This document shows, piece after piece, positions 1 to 8,147 of a stretch of DNA of 39,162 bases. The notes below the pieces were generated by a model. It had not been told where the DNA came from and searched no databases. It saw only the letters and a program-made list of their open reading frames with translations. The DNA is from Planctomycetota bacterium (GTDB lineage Bacteria > Planctomycetota > Planctomycetia > Gemmatales > Gemmataceae): contig JAIOPV010000157.1 in NCBI GenBank assembly GCA_021413735.1, positions 1-39,162 on the forward strand. Direction: 5' to 3'. Position 1 is the first letter of the stretch. Each line of letters begins with the position of its first letter. Both the position numbers and the translations under genes were made by a program.

Positions 1-8
1 ATACAAGA

Positions 9-40
9 CCCCCGGCGGAGTAATCCGCCGGGGGTTTTTT
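9..40 (+). terminator. Rho-independent terminator of a gene left of the window
   Basis: An 11-bp perfect GC-rich stem (9-19 with 24-34) closes a GTAA loop and is followed directly by six T residues on the plus strand (35-40). The T tract places it as a plus-strand terminator, so it should end a gene lying before position 1. The minus-strand flank has only a weak T run. Confidence 0.85.
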
Positions 41-89
41 AGTTGATTCATATTGTCCGTCGTCATCTGCTGCGTTCCTACCTCCCTTG

Positions 90-119
90 CGGCTTCGCAG
101 GGTTTCACCTGCGAAGCCG
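90..119. repeat. Short palindromic repeat (TTCGCAG hairpin)
   Basis: An 11-bp perfect inverted repeat (90-100 with 109-119, arm CGGCTTCGCAG) encloses an 8-base loop. It lies between the terminator at 9-40 and the end of the minus-strand HAD gene. It shares GCGGCTTCGCA with the larger palindrome at 3213-3253 and is probably a relative of that dispersed family. It has no T tract, so it is not a classical terminator. Confidence 0.6.
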
Positions 120-133
120 TCAGCGACGGAAAT

Positions 134-1036
134 TCACTCCTTCGAGGACATCGCCGCGACGGGAAGATCATCGAATGAAGTGGGTCCGAGAACGAACGAC
201 GCGGGGCACACCTTCGCCGAAGCGGTTCGCCACGGCGGACACCAAGCGTACACATCCATCATGTCGGCGAGTTCGGCAATCGACGGAACCACCACATCCG
301 GACGATACGCATACCGCGGCAAGTCTTCTGCCTTCGTTCCACCGCTCAGAACCAGCACCGTGTGGAAGCCGAGCTGGGCGCCGCCGAGAATGTCCGTCTC
401 CATCGTGTCGCCGATCATGCAGGTTTCGTCGGTGGTCAGCCCGAGTTCCTTCCGGGCCGCACGCATCATCACGGGGCTTGGCTTCCCCACGCTGAACGCC
501 TTCACTCCTGTCGCTGTTTCGAGCATCGCCACCATCGCACCGCACCCAGGCCGCAGGCCGTTCTGCGTCGGGCAATTCGGGTCCATGTTCGTCGCAATCA
601 GCTTCGCACCACCAAGAATCATCCGCACAGCCGCTTCCACGAGTTCAAGGTTGAAGGTGCGGCCTTCGCCAACAACGACGTAATCCGGTGCGTGATCCAC
701 GACCGCGTAACCGTGCTGGTGGAGCGCCGTGAGCAAGCCGCCTTCGCCGATGACGTAAGCCGTGCCGCCTGGTTTTTGTTGCGCGAGAAACCGAGCGGTC
801 GCCATCGCGCTCGTGAACACATGCCGATCTTCCACTTCTAACCCAAGGCGAACGAGTCGAGCGACCACGTCACGCCGCGTGCGCTGACTGTTGTTCGTCA
901 AGAAACGGAACGGGATATCGCGCTTGCACAGTTCGCGAATGAAGCGATCCGCTCCGGGAATCAATTCGGTGCCGCGGTAAAGGACGCCATCCATGTCGAT
1001 CAAGAAGCCAAACTTCGGTGAAGCAGTCAATTGCAC
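134..1036 (-). CDS. HAD-IIA family hydrolase (NagD-like phosphatase)
   Basis: Predicted cytoplasmic sugar-phosphate or nucleotide phosphatase of the haloacid dehalogenase superfamily, subfamily IIA. All four HAD motifs are visible: FLIDMDGVLYRG near residue 12 (nucleophile Asp and acid/base Asp), LTNNS (motif II), the Lys of SVGKPSP (motif III) and MIGDTMETDI (motif IV, Mg2+ ligands). A C2-type cap lies between motifs II and III. The start is GTG at 1034-1036, preceded by GAGGAT about 7 bases upstream; no ATG fits better. The protein is 300 residues against about 260 for NagD, and the excess is a C-terminal tail after the catalytic core with no recognisable domain. The substrate cannot be told from sequence. 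It appears monocistronic. Confidence 0.88.
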   Translation of the reverse strand: MQLTASPKFGFLIDMDGVLYRGTELIPGADRFIRELCKRDIPFRFLTNNSQRTRRDVVARLVRLGLEVEDRHVFTSAMATARFLAQQKPGGTAYVIGEGGLLTALHQHGYAVVDHAPDYVVVGEGRTFNLELVEAAVRMILGGAKLIATNMDPNCPTQNGLRPGCGAMVAMLETATGVKAFSVGKPSPVMMRAARKELGLTTDETCMIGDTMETDILGGAQLGFHTVLVLSGGTKAEDLPRYAYRPDVVVPSIAELADMMDVYAWCPPWRTASAKVCPASFVLGPTSFDDLPVAAMSSKE

Positions 1037-1261
1037 AGCAGATCCTCACAGGCAATACAGGTCCGACGGGCATGTGCCCGCATGAATTCGAGAGGTAAGG
1101 GTGGGAGGGAGGAGATAGGCGAACCGGATATAGCAGTCCGCGTGCCACGGTTGGAACGACGTGAGCTATCAGCGGTAACGTGTTTCAGTACAGTCGGTTC
1201 TGGTTAGCGTGAAGAACAAATGTTGAATGTGGGAATGCCTGCGAACTAAGCACTCAGAATG

Positions 1262-1292
1262 AAAAAAGCCCACGGACATGATCCGTGGGCTT
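1262..1292 (-). terminator. Rho-independent terminator of the thioredoxin-like gene
   Basis: A 9-bp stem (1268-1276 with 1282-1290, extendable by two A-T pairs) with a CATGA loop is followed on the minus strand by a run of six T (plus-strand A 1262-1267). It starts 17 bases after the stop codon of the minus-strand gene ending at 1309 and is clearly its terminator. Confidence 0.9.
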
Positions 1293-1308
1293 CGTGCGAA
1301 CGATCTGG

Positions 1309-1857
1309 TCATTTCACGATCTTGGCAACGTCGGCGACGACTTTCTCAACGTCCTTCTCGGTCAGTTTGCCCTTGGCGAACGTGTGGTTTGCCACAACTC
1401 GGCGGTCCTTGTAAATGAGGACCGTCACGTCGGCGTCCTTGCTGATGTCGTACTTTTCTGGGCCTTCGGCAGCTTCAATGGCCAACACCAGTTGCTTGAG
1501 CTTGGCCTTCTCGGCGAGTTCCTTCAGCTTCGCTTCCAGTTTTTCATCGGCGGAGCAGAACACCGCGAAGCTGTGCATGTCGGCCTTCGCGTTCTTCACC
1601 GTGACTTCATCGAGCGCGGCAAGTAGCTTGTGAAGTGCGGGATCATCGCTGGTGCGAGCAAAGATCGCGACCGTGGGATCGTCGCCGGCTTCGCAGTACA
1701 GGCAGTTTTTCTTGCCCGCGTATTCGCCGTTGATGTTCAGCGGGTGGAATGGGCCAGGAATCTTGTCGCCAGTTTGCGGACCGGATTTCAGATCAGCAGC
1801 GAACACCACAGTACCCAGACTCGCCACAATCGCGGCAGCCAGCAGATTGCGAACCAT
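1309..1857 (-). CDS. Small secreted thioredoxin-like protein
   Basis: A 182-residue protein that starts with a clear signal peptide (MVRNLLAAAIVASLGTVVFA, cleavage expected after AFA/AA). The mature part resembles secreted planctomycete proteins with a thioredoxin-type fold. A CLYC pair near residue 52 sits where a redox-active CxxC would be, followed by alternating predicted strand and helix segments and VTVLIYKDRRVVA near the C-terminus. An oxidoreductase or thiol-binding role in the periplasm is plausible but unproven. The ATG at 1857 was chosen because GGAGACAAG lies 4-12 bases upstream and because the signal peptide begins there; an in-frame extension to 1899 lacks these. A strong terminator follows, so it is monocistronic. 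Confidence 0.75.
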   Translation of the reverse strand: MVRNLLAAAIVASLGTVVFAADLKSGPQTGDKIPGPFHPLNINGEYAGKKNCLYCEAGDDPTVAIFARTSDDPALHKLLAALDEVTVKNAKADMHSFAVFCSADEKLEAKLKELAEKAKLKQLVLAIEAAEGPEKYDISKDADVTVLIYKDRRVVANHTFAKGKLTEKDVEKVVADVAKIVK

Positions 1858-1936
1858 CGACTTGTCTCCGTTGGTTTCGTGAGTCACATTCCAACACAAT
1901 TCTAGACGCTCGAGCAGTCTCGCATATTCGGGAGCG

Positions 1937-3193
1937 TCACTCCACTCGGCTCAGCAATTCGTTCAGCACGTCGGCGTCGCTGGGGTAATCCGTCGGCAGC
2001 AACATCCGCAAGGGAATCGGCACTTCGTCCATTCGGTACGCGGTTCCCAGACGGTGAACGCCATACACCGCCGTCGTGAACTTCACCGTTGCTGGCACCA
2101 GTTGTGGTATACCCGGCGAATCGAGCGTGATTACAGGGATTCGCCGGAGATGATCGAACGCCGCGGGGGGGAAGTCAACGGCGGTTTCACCACCCACAAT
2201 CAGACACGCATCGGGTTCGCCGCGTGCTAGCATCTCGGGGCCAGTAAATTCGCCGGGGTTGTATCGCGGATATCCCCGACTGAGGTTCACGCCGAACGGG
2301 TAACCAGTCTGCCATGCCAGCACAGAATCGGCCCCGGCGACGTCGCCGTATCGCCGCATTCGGCGGACGTAGAACCGTGTGAATTCGTTCAAATCCGTTG
2401 CGAGTTGCAGCAGTGCTTCGATGGTTCGGTGCGCGAGTTTCGTGGTGGTCAACCCTGACCCGAAGAAGATCACACCGCAGCGGCAGGACTTCATGCGCTC
2501 GGCTAATGCGACGAGGTCATCCCGTCGCTCTGGGGTCGCCACGCCGGCGACCAACATCCGCAGTTCCCACAGCGTTTCCCAGTGCTTTCCGGGGGGCACC
2601 GGAATGAACAGATCGGCCTGCTTCGCCGTTTCGGTTTCGTTCTCATCGACGACGACCAGGAACCGATCGGCTCGACCGTTGGGCACCCAGCGGCCTTTCG
2701 CTTCAAGCGAATAACGTTCGAGATGTCGCGGATGCGTGCGTACCGGATCGCTTCCCCAGAAGACGACGAGGTCGGCACGGTTCTTGATTTCGCCCAGGGT
2801 GGACGTCGATTCGCCCACTTGCTGCAACGCCATCAGCGACGGAGCATGTCCGGTGCTCGCGGTGGTATCGATGGTCGCGCCGATTCGATCCGCGAGAGCC
2901 GTCGCAGCACGTTGGCCCTCGGTCGTGCTGCGAGACAGGCCGAAGATCAGTGGATACTTGGCGGCCTTGAGAATCTCGGCCGCACGAGCGAACGCCACCG
3001 GGGGTTCGACTTGAACGCTATCGACTTCGGCTGCGGGTGGATGCGAGGCGTTCTGCGACAGGAACCACGGTTCCGCAAGCGAACACGCACCTTCGGCTTT
3101 GGTGACCCGTTGCCCCTCGACCGTAACACGCAGATCATCGCAGACGCACCCACAGACAGTGCAGGCCACGTTCGAGGTTGTTGTTGACGCCAC
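1937..3193 (-). CDS. fhcB: Formylmethanofuran dehydrogenase subunit B homologue (FhcB-like)
   Basis: A 418-residue homologue of the molybdopterin-oxidoreductase-like B subunit of formylmethanofuran dehydrogenase. In planctomycetes and aerobic methylotrophs the Fhc (formyltransferase/hydrolase) complex handles formyl units in tetrahydromethanopterin-linked C1 metabolism. The N-terminus has the 4Fe-4S-like pattern C11-x2-C14-x3-C18 with a fourth Cys at 37. At residue 115, where archaeal FwdB carries the metal-binding Cys or Sec, the protein reads TASTGHAPS, so this residue is Gly. That fits a non-redox, hydrolytic Fhc complex. GTG at 3191-3193 was chosen as start because GGAAGG lies about 5 bases upstream; the longer ATG version at 3265 would run through the palindromic repeat at 3213-3253. 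Other fhc genes are not in the window. Confidence 0.85.
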   Translation of the reverse strand: MASTTTSNVACTVCGCVCDDLRVTVEGQRVTKAEGACSLAEPWFLSQNASHPPAAEVDSVQVEPPVAFARAAEILKAAKYPLIFGLSRSTTEGQRAATALADRIGATIDTTASTGHAPSLMALQQVGESTSTLGEIKNRADLVVFWGSDPVRTHPRHLERYSLEAKGRWVPNGRADRFLVVVDENETETAKQADLFIPVPPGKHWETLWELRMLVAGVATPERRDDLVALAERMKSCRCGVIFFGSGLTTTKLAHRTIEALLQLATDLNEFTRFYVRRMRRYGDVAGADSVLAWQTGYPFGVNLSRGYPRYNPGEFTGPEMLARGEPDACLIVGGETAVDFPPAAFDHLRRIPVITLDSPGIPQLVPATVKFTTAVYGVHRLGTAYRMDEVPIPLRMLLPTDYPSDADVLNELLSRVE

Positions 3194-3212
3194 GGTTGCC
3201 TTCCAGGAAGTA

Positions 3213-3253
3213 TGCGAAGCCGCAAGCGGCATAAAGCCGCTTGCGGCTTCGCA
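3213..3253. repeat. 18-bp perfect palindrome, GCCGCTTGCGGC family
   Basis: Arms 3213-3230 and 3236-3253 are perfectly complementary over 18 bp with an ATAAA loop. It lies in the divergent gap between fhcB and the plus-strand sugar-dehydrogenase-like gene. The core CCGCAAGCGGC recurs at 5391-5433, 17635-17681 and (one arm) 32827-32842, so this is a dispersed repeat rather than a unique hairpin. It is not a terminator: there is no T tract and both genes point away from it. Confidence 0.85.
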
Positions 3254-3344
3254 CCAGTTTATCATTCACGCAGCCTCTTGCCCCGCGTGGTGCGTGCGGT
3301 CACACTATCCTCGCACCCTTTCCCGTCAGCGAGGATACACCGCA

Positions 3345-5384
3345 ATGAAGCGTTCCTGCTCTCTCGTCATGCTCCTGCTCCTGGCCGCACCAGCGAGCGC
3401 CAAGGAGCTGCCCAAGCCGTTGGTCTCCGGGATGCTTAACCCGGAATCGGTCTGCGTCGGACCGGGCGGCCGGCTGTTCGTCACCGTCATCGGCGAGTTC
3501 GGCAAAGACGGCGATGGCTCCGTCGTCGTCATCGAGAACGGCAAAGCTGTTCCGTTCGTCACCGGCCTCGACGATCCCAAGGGCATCGTCGCGTATGAGA
3601 AGTTTCTGTACGTCGCGGACGTCAACAAGGTTATCCGCATCGACGCCACCGCGAAGGATCCGAAGGCCGAGATTCTCGCGCCGCCGAACGCCTTCCCGGT
3701 TCCGCCGCTGTTCCTGAACGATATCGCGGTCGATCCCGAAAGTGGAGCGTTGTTCGTCAGCGACTCCGGCAACCGCGACAAGGACAACCCCGCTCAAGGT
3801 GCTGTCTATCGCATCACTCCGAAAGGTCTCGTGTCCACGCTGATCGACGACAAGAAACTCCCCGGTTTGAAGATCCCCAACGGCGTGCAGATGGACGGCG
3901 CTTCGCACTTGCTGCTCGCTGACTTCGGGGCCGGCATTCTGTATCGCGTGAAGCTCGCCGACAGCAGCTACGAGAAGCTCGCCGAGGGCATGCTCGGTGC
4001 CGACGGCGTGACGTTCGACCAATTCGGTCGGCTGTACATTTCGAGCTGGCTCACGGGTAAGGTTTATGGCATCAACCGCCCCGGCGATAAGCCCGTCGAG
4101 ATCGTCAGCGAAGGGTTCAAGTCCGCCGCCGATACGTGCCTCGACCCGACCGGAAAGTTCATTCTCGTACCGGATATGAAGGCTGGCACGCTCACCGCAA
4201 TTCCCGCGAAGATCCCCGGATTCGATGTCGATGACAGCCCGCTGGCGCTCAAGACCGAGGTTGCTTTCCCAGATCTGAAGTGGACCGGTTGGAGCGCTGA
4301 AACCACAGCCGGCAAGGTGAACGCACTGCGGCCAATCGTGCTGACGCACGCCAACGACGGCAGCAATCGCATCTTCGTGGCGACACAACATGGCGTTGTT
4401 CACACCTTCGCGAACAATCAGAAGGCGACCGAAACGAAGATTCTGCTCGATATTCAGGATCGCGTGCAGTACGACGACAAGACCAACGAGGAAGGGTTGC
4501 TCGGCATGGCTCTGCACCCAGACTACAAGAAGAACGGCGAAGTCTTCATCTTCTACACGCCGAAGAAAGAGAAGACTGCGAATGTTGTCGCGCGTTTCCG
4601 ACCGTCGAAGGACGACCCCTCGAAGCTCGACCCGGCATCGGAAGAAGTGTTGGTGAAGTACACCAAGCGTCCGTTCTGGAACCACGACGGCGGCACCATT
4701 TGCTTCGGGCCAGACGGGTTCCTGTACATCGTTCACGGCGACGGCGGCTCGGGCAACGATCCGTTCGACAACGGTCAGCAGTTGAGCAATTTCTTCGGCA
4801 AGATTCTCCGCATCGACGTGAACGCGAAGTCTGACGGCAAGCCATACGCGGTTCCGAAAGACAATCCGTTTGTCGGCACCAAAGATGCGTTGCCAGAAAT
4901 CTGGGCGTATGGGCTTCGCAATCCGTGGCGAATGTCGTTCGACCGCAAGGGTGGGCAACTCTGGCTCGCGGATGTCGGCCAGAATCTCTACGAGGAAATC
5001 AACCTCATCGAGAAGGGCGGCAACTACGGCTGGAACCGTCGCGAAGGGTTGCATCCGTTCGGCGCGAAGGGCACCGGGCCGAAGAAGGAGTTCATCGACC
5101 CGATCTGGGAATATAGCCACGATGTCGGCAAGTCGATCACCGGCGGCACGGTGTATCGCGGGAAGGCGCTGCCGGAACTCGACGGGCATTATGTCTATGC
5201 CGACTACGTGACGTCGAAGATTTGGGCGTTGAAGTACGACGACAAGGCGAAGCGAGTGACCGCGAATCACCCGATTCCAGATCCGGCGAAGCCTGTGATT
5301 TCGTTCGGCGAGGATGAACAGGGCGAACTGTACTTCCTGGTCGTCGCGCCGAACGGGAAGGGCATCTATCGGTTTGTGAAGTAA
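3345..5384 (+). CDS. Secreted two-propeller protein: SMP-30-like plus PQQ-dependent sugar dehydrogenase-like
   Basis: A 679-residue exported protein with two beta-propeller parts. Residues 1-19 form a signal peptide (MKRSCSLVMLLLLAAPASA). About 25-300 resemble SMP-30/gluconolactonase propellers, with NHL-like repeats such as PNGVQMDG, LLLADFGAGILYR and GRLYISSWLTGKVYGI. About 310-679 match the soluble glucose/sorbosone dehydrogenase family: TNEEGLLGMALHPDY, WNHDGGTICFGPDGFLYI, GDGGSGNDP, EIWAYGLRNPWRMSFD, LADVGQNLYEEI and NYGWNRREG. The second half would bind PQQ and Ca2+ if active; the physiological substrate is unknown. The start ATG follows a GAGGA box about 10 bases upstream; the upstream open frame runs through the repeat and is not coding. 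It converges on the MCE gene with a palindrome between them. Confidence 0.85.
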   Translation: MKRSCSLVMLLLLAAPASAKELPKPLVSGMLNPESVCVGPGGRLFVTVIGEFGKDGDGSVVVIENGKAVPFVTGLDDPKGIVAYEKFLYVADVNKVIRIDATAKDPKAEILAPPNAFPVPPLFLNDIAVDPESGALFVSDSGNRDKDNPAQGAVYRITPKGLVSTLIDDKKLPGLKIPNGVQMDGASHLLLADFGAGILYRVKLADSSYEKLAEGMLGADGVTFDQFGRLYISSWLTGKVYGINRPGDKPVEIVSEGFKSAADTCLDPTGKFILVPDMKAGTLTAIPAKIPGFDVDDSPLALKTEVAFPDLKWTGWSAETTAGKVNALRPIVLTHANDGSNRIFVATQHGVVHTFANNQKATETKILLDIQDRVQYDDKTNEEGLLGMALHPDYKKNGEVFIFYTPKKEKTANVVARFRPSKDDPSKLDPASEEVLVKYTKRPFWNHDGGTICFGPDGFLYIVHGDGGSGNDPFDNGQQLSNFFGKILRIDVNAKSDGKPYAVPKDNPFVGTKDALPEIWAYGLRNPWRMSFDRKGGQLWLADVGQNLYEEINLIEKGGNYGWNRREGLHPFGAKGTGPKKEFIDPIWEYSHDVGKSITGGTVYRGKALPELDGHYVYADYVTSKIWALKYDDKAKRVTANHPIPDPAKPVISFGEDEQGELYFLVVAPNGKGIYRFVK

Positions 5385-5390
5385 GAACCG

Positions 5391-5433
5391 CTACGCCGCA
5401 AGCGGCGGCACATTATTGCTGCTTGCGGCGAAG
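5391..5433. repeat. Palindrome of the GCCGCTTGCGGC family between convergent genes
   Basis: Arms 5394-5403 (CGCCGCAAGC) and 5421-5430 (GCTTGCGGCG) are complementary over 10 bp, with two further outer pairs (5391-5392 with 5432-5433) and a 17-base loop. It occupies the short gap between the stop codons of the plus-strand sugar-dehydrogenase-like gene and the minus-strand MCE gene. It could serve both as a transcription end, although neither side has a T run. Confidence 0.75.
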
Positions 5434-5440
5434 CACCACG

Positions 5441-6991
5441 TTACCGGGGCGGGTAGCCCTGCACCGGTGGCGGGTTCGGATTCGGATTCGGGTTCGCCGG
5501 TGGCTGCAACCAGTTCGGCGAGTTCGACTGTCGCGCACCCGCAGCGGGTGGCCAATCCGGGCGATACGCTGGCATCATCGCACCGGGTGCATCTTTCAGC
5601 CCGGAGCTGGGTCGAACTGCTCCGCCAACTCCGATCAACTCCGGCCGACGAGCAATCTTGTCCGCGAACACTTCAAGATCGCGAGTAATCTTCTCGGCCT
5701 TCGCCATCACGCGAGCCAGCGAACCTGCCGCATCGTCGATGTTCTGATACACGCCCGGATCGGTCAGCAGCTTTTGCACGGAACCGTTGCCCTTTCCGAA
5801 CGTCGCCAGCAAACCACGAACCTCCACCAGTGCCTTGTTCAGTTGGTCGGCCGAGTCGGTAACGCCAGTCACGAGCGCCTCCGATTTCGCCGCGAGCGGC
5901 TTCGTGAACTCGCGAACATCCGTGATGACCCCACCCGCCGAGGTCACAACCGTGTCGATGTTCTTCAACGACTTCTCGGCTCCCTCCAGAATCGAGGTGA
6001 GTGCCGCACTGATTCGCACGATCGACAGCGCGACCGCATTCGCGTTCTTCAGCAACTCCGAAACCTGCTTCTTGTTCTCGGGCGAAAGCACTTCGTTCAC
6101 GTTGTCGAATGTCAGGCGCGCCGACTTCACGGCGCTGGTGACATCGGGTTCGAGTCGCTTAATCATCGCACGCATTTCATCGACGGCAGGCTTCGCGGTG
6201 CGGGCGACTTCTTGAATGTCCCTGATGAGATCCTTGATATTCGGATCAGTCACTGGCTTGATGGGCTGCGGTTGGCCCAACGCGAGCCCGGGGTTGTCGA
6301 TGAAACTGGCAGGAACCACGCCACCCGGGTTGTTCGGTGGCGTGTCTGCGCCCAGTAAATTGTTGAGGCGATCGAGCGTCTTCTTGGCTTCGGGAACGAG
6401 CGTGCGAACCGACTTGAACGTCTCGGTGGCTTCGTCGAGTGCCTTCTCCAACTTCGGTTGGACGGTCGAGAACTTCTCCAGTCGCTCGAATGCCCTCGCG
6501 ACCTTGTCGAGCGATTGCTGTGCGTTCGCCAGGATGCCCGACGCGGGCGTGAGCAGGCTTCGCGGCGTGATCGGCGGAAGCCCTGGAATGTCCGAGTCCG
6601 GCGGCCACTCTTCGCCGTTGGGAATCGGGTGCCCTTCTTCGTTCAGTCGCGGCACGAGATCAATGGCCGTGTCGCCACTGAGGATGCCCTTCGTGATGAT
6701 GACGTCTTCGGACTTTCGCGGAAGGTACTTCTTTTCGAGGCGAACCTGCACGCGAACCTGTCCCGTGTTGACGTCGAGATCGACGCCGGAAACTTCACCG
6801 ATACGAACGCCAGACTTGCGGATCGGAATGCCAGGACCGATTCCGGGAGCTTCGGGAAACAGCAGTGTGTAGCGAACTTTGGTGGAAAAGAGTTCTGGGG
6901 CGCGACCGAAGAATACGATGAGGCCCGCGAGGATGGCCAGTGCCCCCGCCACGAACAGCCCCAGTTTCAGTTGCATCCTCCGCTCGGCCAT
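5441..6991 (-). CDS. MCE (MlaD-type) domain envelope protein
   Basis: A 516-residue lipid-transport-type protein. One N-terminal membrane helix (about residues 9-28, LGLFVAGALAILAGLIVFFG) is followed by a single MCE domain (about 37-120: VRYTLLFPEAPGIGPGIPIRKSGVRIGEV, then VQVRLEKKY). A long, mostly helical region of about 300 residues then matches the extended MCE proteins in which helices build a tunnel across the periplasm. The tail is rich in Asn-Pro and Pro (NPNPNPNPPP). Usual partners are an MlaE-type permease and MlaF-type ATPase; neither is present here. A lipoprotein gene ends 35 bases upstream on the same strand, so the two are probably co-transcribed. The ribosome binding site is weak (GGGATGG). 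Confidence 0.85.
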   Translation of the reverse strand: MAERRMQLKLGLFVAGALAILAGLIVFFGRAPELFSTKVRYTLLFPEAPGIGPGIPIRKSGVRIGEVSGVDLDVNTGQVRVQVRLEKKYLPRKSEDVIITKGILSGDTAIDLVPRLNEEGHPIPNGEEWPPDSDIPGLPPITPRSLLTPASGILANAQQSLDKVARAFERLEKFSTVQPKLEKALDEATETFKSVRTLVPEAKKTLDRLNNLLGADTPPNNPGGVVPASFIDNPGLALGQPQPIKPVTDPNIKDLIRDIQEVARTAKPAVDEMRAMIKRLEPDVTSAVKSARLTFDNVNEVLSPENKKQVSELLKNANAVALSIVRISAALTSILEGAEKSLKNIDTVVTSAGGVITDVREFTKPLAAKSEALVTGVTDSADQLNKALVEVRGLLATFGKGNGSVQKLLTDPGVYQNIDDAAGSLARVMAKAEKITRDLEVFADKIARRPELIGVGGAVRPSSGLKDAPGAMMPAYRPDWPPAAGARQSNSPNWLQPPANPNPNPNPPPVQGYPPR

Positions 6992-7026
6992 TGCACCATC
7001 CCGTCGAGTCGCCTCTCCCCATCATT

Positions 7027-7623
7027 TTACTTGCAGTCCCGGATGCGGCGTAAGATCTGTTGTTCCAGCGCATAATCCCGACCAATTCTATACCAGCCCT
7101 GAGCCGTCGGTGCCTCCGGGCTGACCACATCAAGCTGACGATCCACCGACGGCGTATCCTGGAACACCGCCACGCCGCCACGAATCTGCGTCGGTCGCGC
7201 GAGGTCTTCCAACTCTCTCTCCACAACAACGTAGACGAGATATCCGCCGCGTTCGCCAGCACGAATCTCAGCGGTCGCGGTCTGGCGTGTGCTCTGGAAC
7301 GTCGCCAGCAATCGCCCGCGAGGTTCCGGGTTGCCGCGTTTCCAGAACTGTTCGTAGCCCGGCGTGATTCGCGGCTTCGACACAATCCGCCCGTCGTATG
7401 GGTTCGGCGGCAACAGATCGAAATAGTCGTCGAGAATGGCGACCGTCTTCTCGAAGACCTCGTGATATGCCGCAGCTGTCGGCGCTCCGGGAGAAACGAG
7501 AACGGGGTTCTCGACTCCGTCGCTGGTGCCGCGGACGTTCGCCGGGTTATCGAGCGGTGGGGCGGTCGCGCACCCTGTGGTCAGGACGCACAAGAGCCAC
7601 CCGTACCGGAGCCCTATCCCCAT
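7027..7623 (-). CDS. Lipoprotein of unknown function, upstream of the MCE gene
   Basis: A 198-residue protein with a lipoprotein signal: MGIGLRYGWLLCVLTTGC, lipobox LTTGC with Cys18 as lipidation site. The mature part contains a compact region (about 55-190) with GRLLATFQSTRQTATAEI and GGYLVYVVVERELEDL, suggesting beta strands of an envelope domain. I do not recognise the family. The start at 7623 is supported by GGAG about 12 bases upstream and by the signal peptide; longer in-frame versions would hide the signal. The short gap to the MCE gene suggests an operon in which this protein is an outer-membrane or periplasmic partner of the MCE protein. That role is inferred from context only. Confidence 0.7.
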   Translation of the reverse strand: MGIGLRYGWLLCVLTTGCATAPPLDNPANVRGTSDGVENPVLVSPGAPTAAAYHEVFEKTVAILDDYFDLLPPNPYDGRIVSKPRITPGYEQFWKRGNPEPRGRLLATFQSTRQTATAEIRAGERGGYLVYVVVERELEDLARPTQIRGGVAVFQDTPSVDRQLDVVSPEAPTAQGWYRIGRDYALEQQILRRIRDCK

Positions 7624-7844
7624 TCGGGTGCTCCAAAAATCGTCGTGGGTAGTTGCAACCGAGGCTATGCCAACGAAGTGCCACGCCGTCAAGCCGGGCT
7701 GCTCCACAAATTCCAGATGTCAAGCAATCCGCAGGGCAAACGCACGAAAAACCACTTGAAATCGAAGATTTCCGCCTCATTCATCTCCTGGCAGAATGAG
7801 GGGGCCGACACTATCCCCAGCAAATCACTGATGATTACACTGCA

Positions 7845-8048
7845 TCAAGTCGAGGCAGGTGATGGTTCAGGTCCGTCCGGAAGAAAGATTGTTCGAGCAA
7901 TCCGTGGCGATTTCTTCTCGCGTATCATCTTTCCCAGATATCCCTTGCGGTGATAGGTCACGGCGTTCTTACGGATCAGACGAAAATGCCACTCCGGAAA
8001 CGAACGGAACAGCCAATCCACATCCGGAACTAACGAATAACTCTTCAT
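7845..8048 (-). CDS. Possible small ORF or gene remnant, unrecognised
   Basis: The 524-base gap between the lipoprotein and the VWA gene holds no convincing full gene. The best candidate is this 67-residue minus-strand frame starting MKSYSLVPDVDWLFRSFPEW and running through a basic stretch (HFRLIRKNAVTYHRKGYLGK). It is richer in aromatic and basic residues than shadow frames nearby, and the DNA is less GC-rich than its surroundings. No Shine-Dalgarno sequence precedes it. It may be a degraded fragment of a larger gene. The rest of the gap (7624-7844 and 8049-8147) shows no structure I can name. Confidence 0.25.
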   Translation of the reverse strand: MKSYSLVPDVDWLFRSFPEWHFRLIRKNAVTYHRKGYLGKMIREKKSPRIARTIFLPDGPEPSPAST

Positions 8049-8147
8049 GATGTTCGAGCAAACCGAACCCCCAGACCACATAATGTCTCCGTCCTGATGG
8101 ACGGGCTTGGCGGGCTTCACATCACGCTTTGAACCAAGGAGCAACTC

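Noticed and set aside
3193-3265. Upstream ATG start for fhcB at 3265
   Set aside because: It would translate the palindromic repeat at 3213-3253 and ignores the good GGAAGG-GTG start at 3193.
3300-5270. Long open frame (656 codons) on the minus strand opposite the sugar-dehydrogenase-like gene
   Set aside because: It mirrors the codon pattern of the plus-strand gene, has no recognisable domain, and the plus strand shows clear family motifs. High-GC antisense frames are often open.
7859-8050. Small plus-strand ORF of about 63 codons in the gap before the VWA gene
   Set aside because: No ribosome binding site, Ser/Arg-rich shadow composition, and no resemblance to a known protein.
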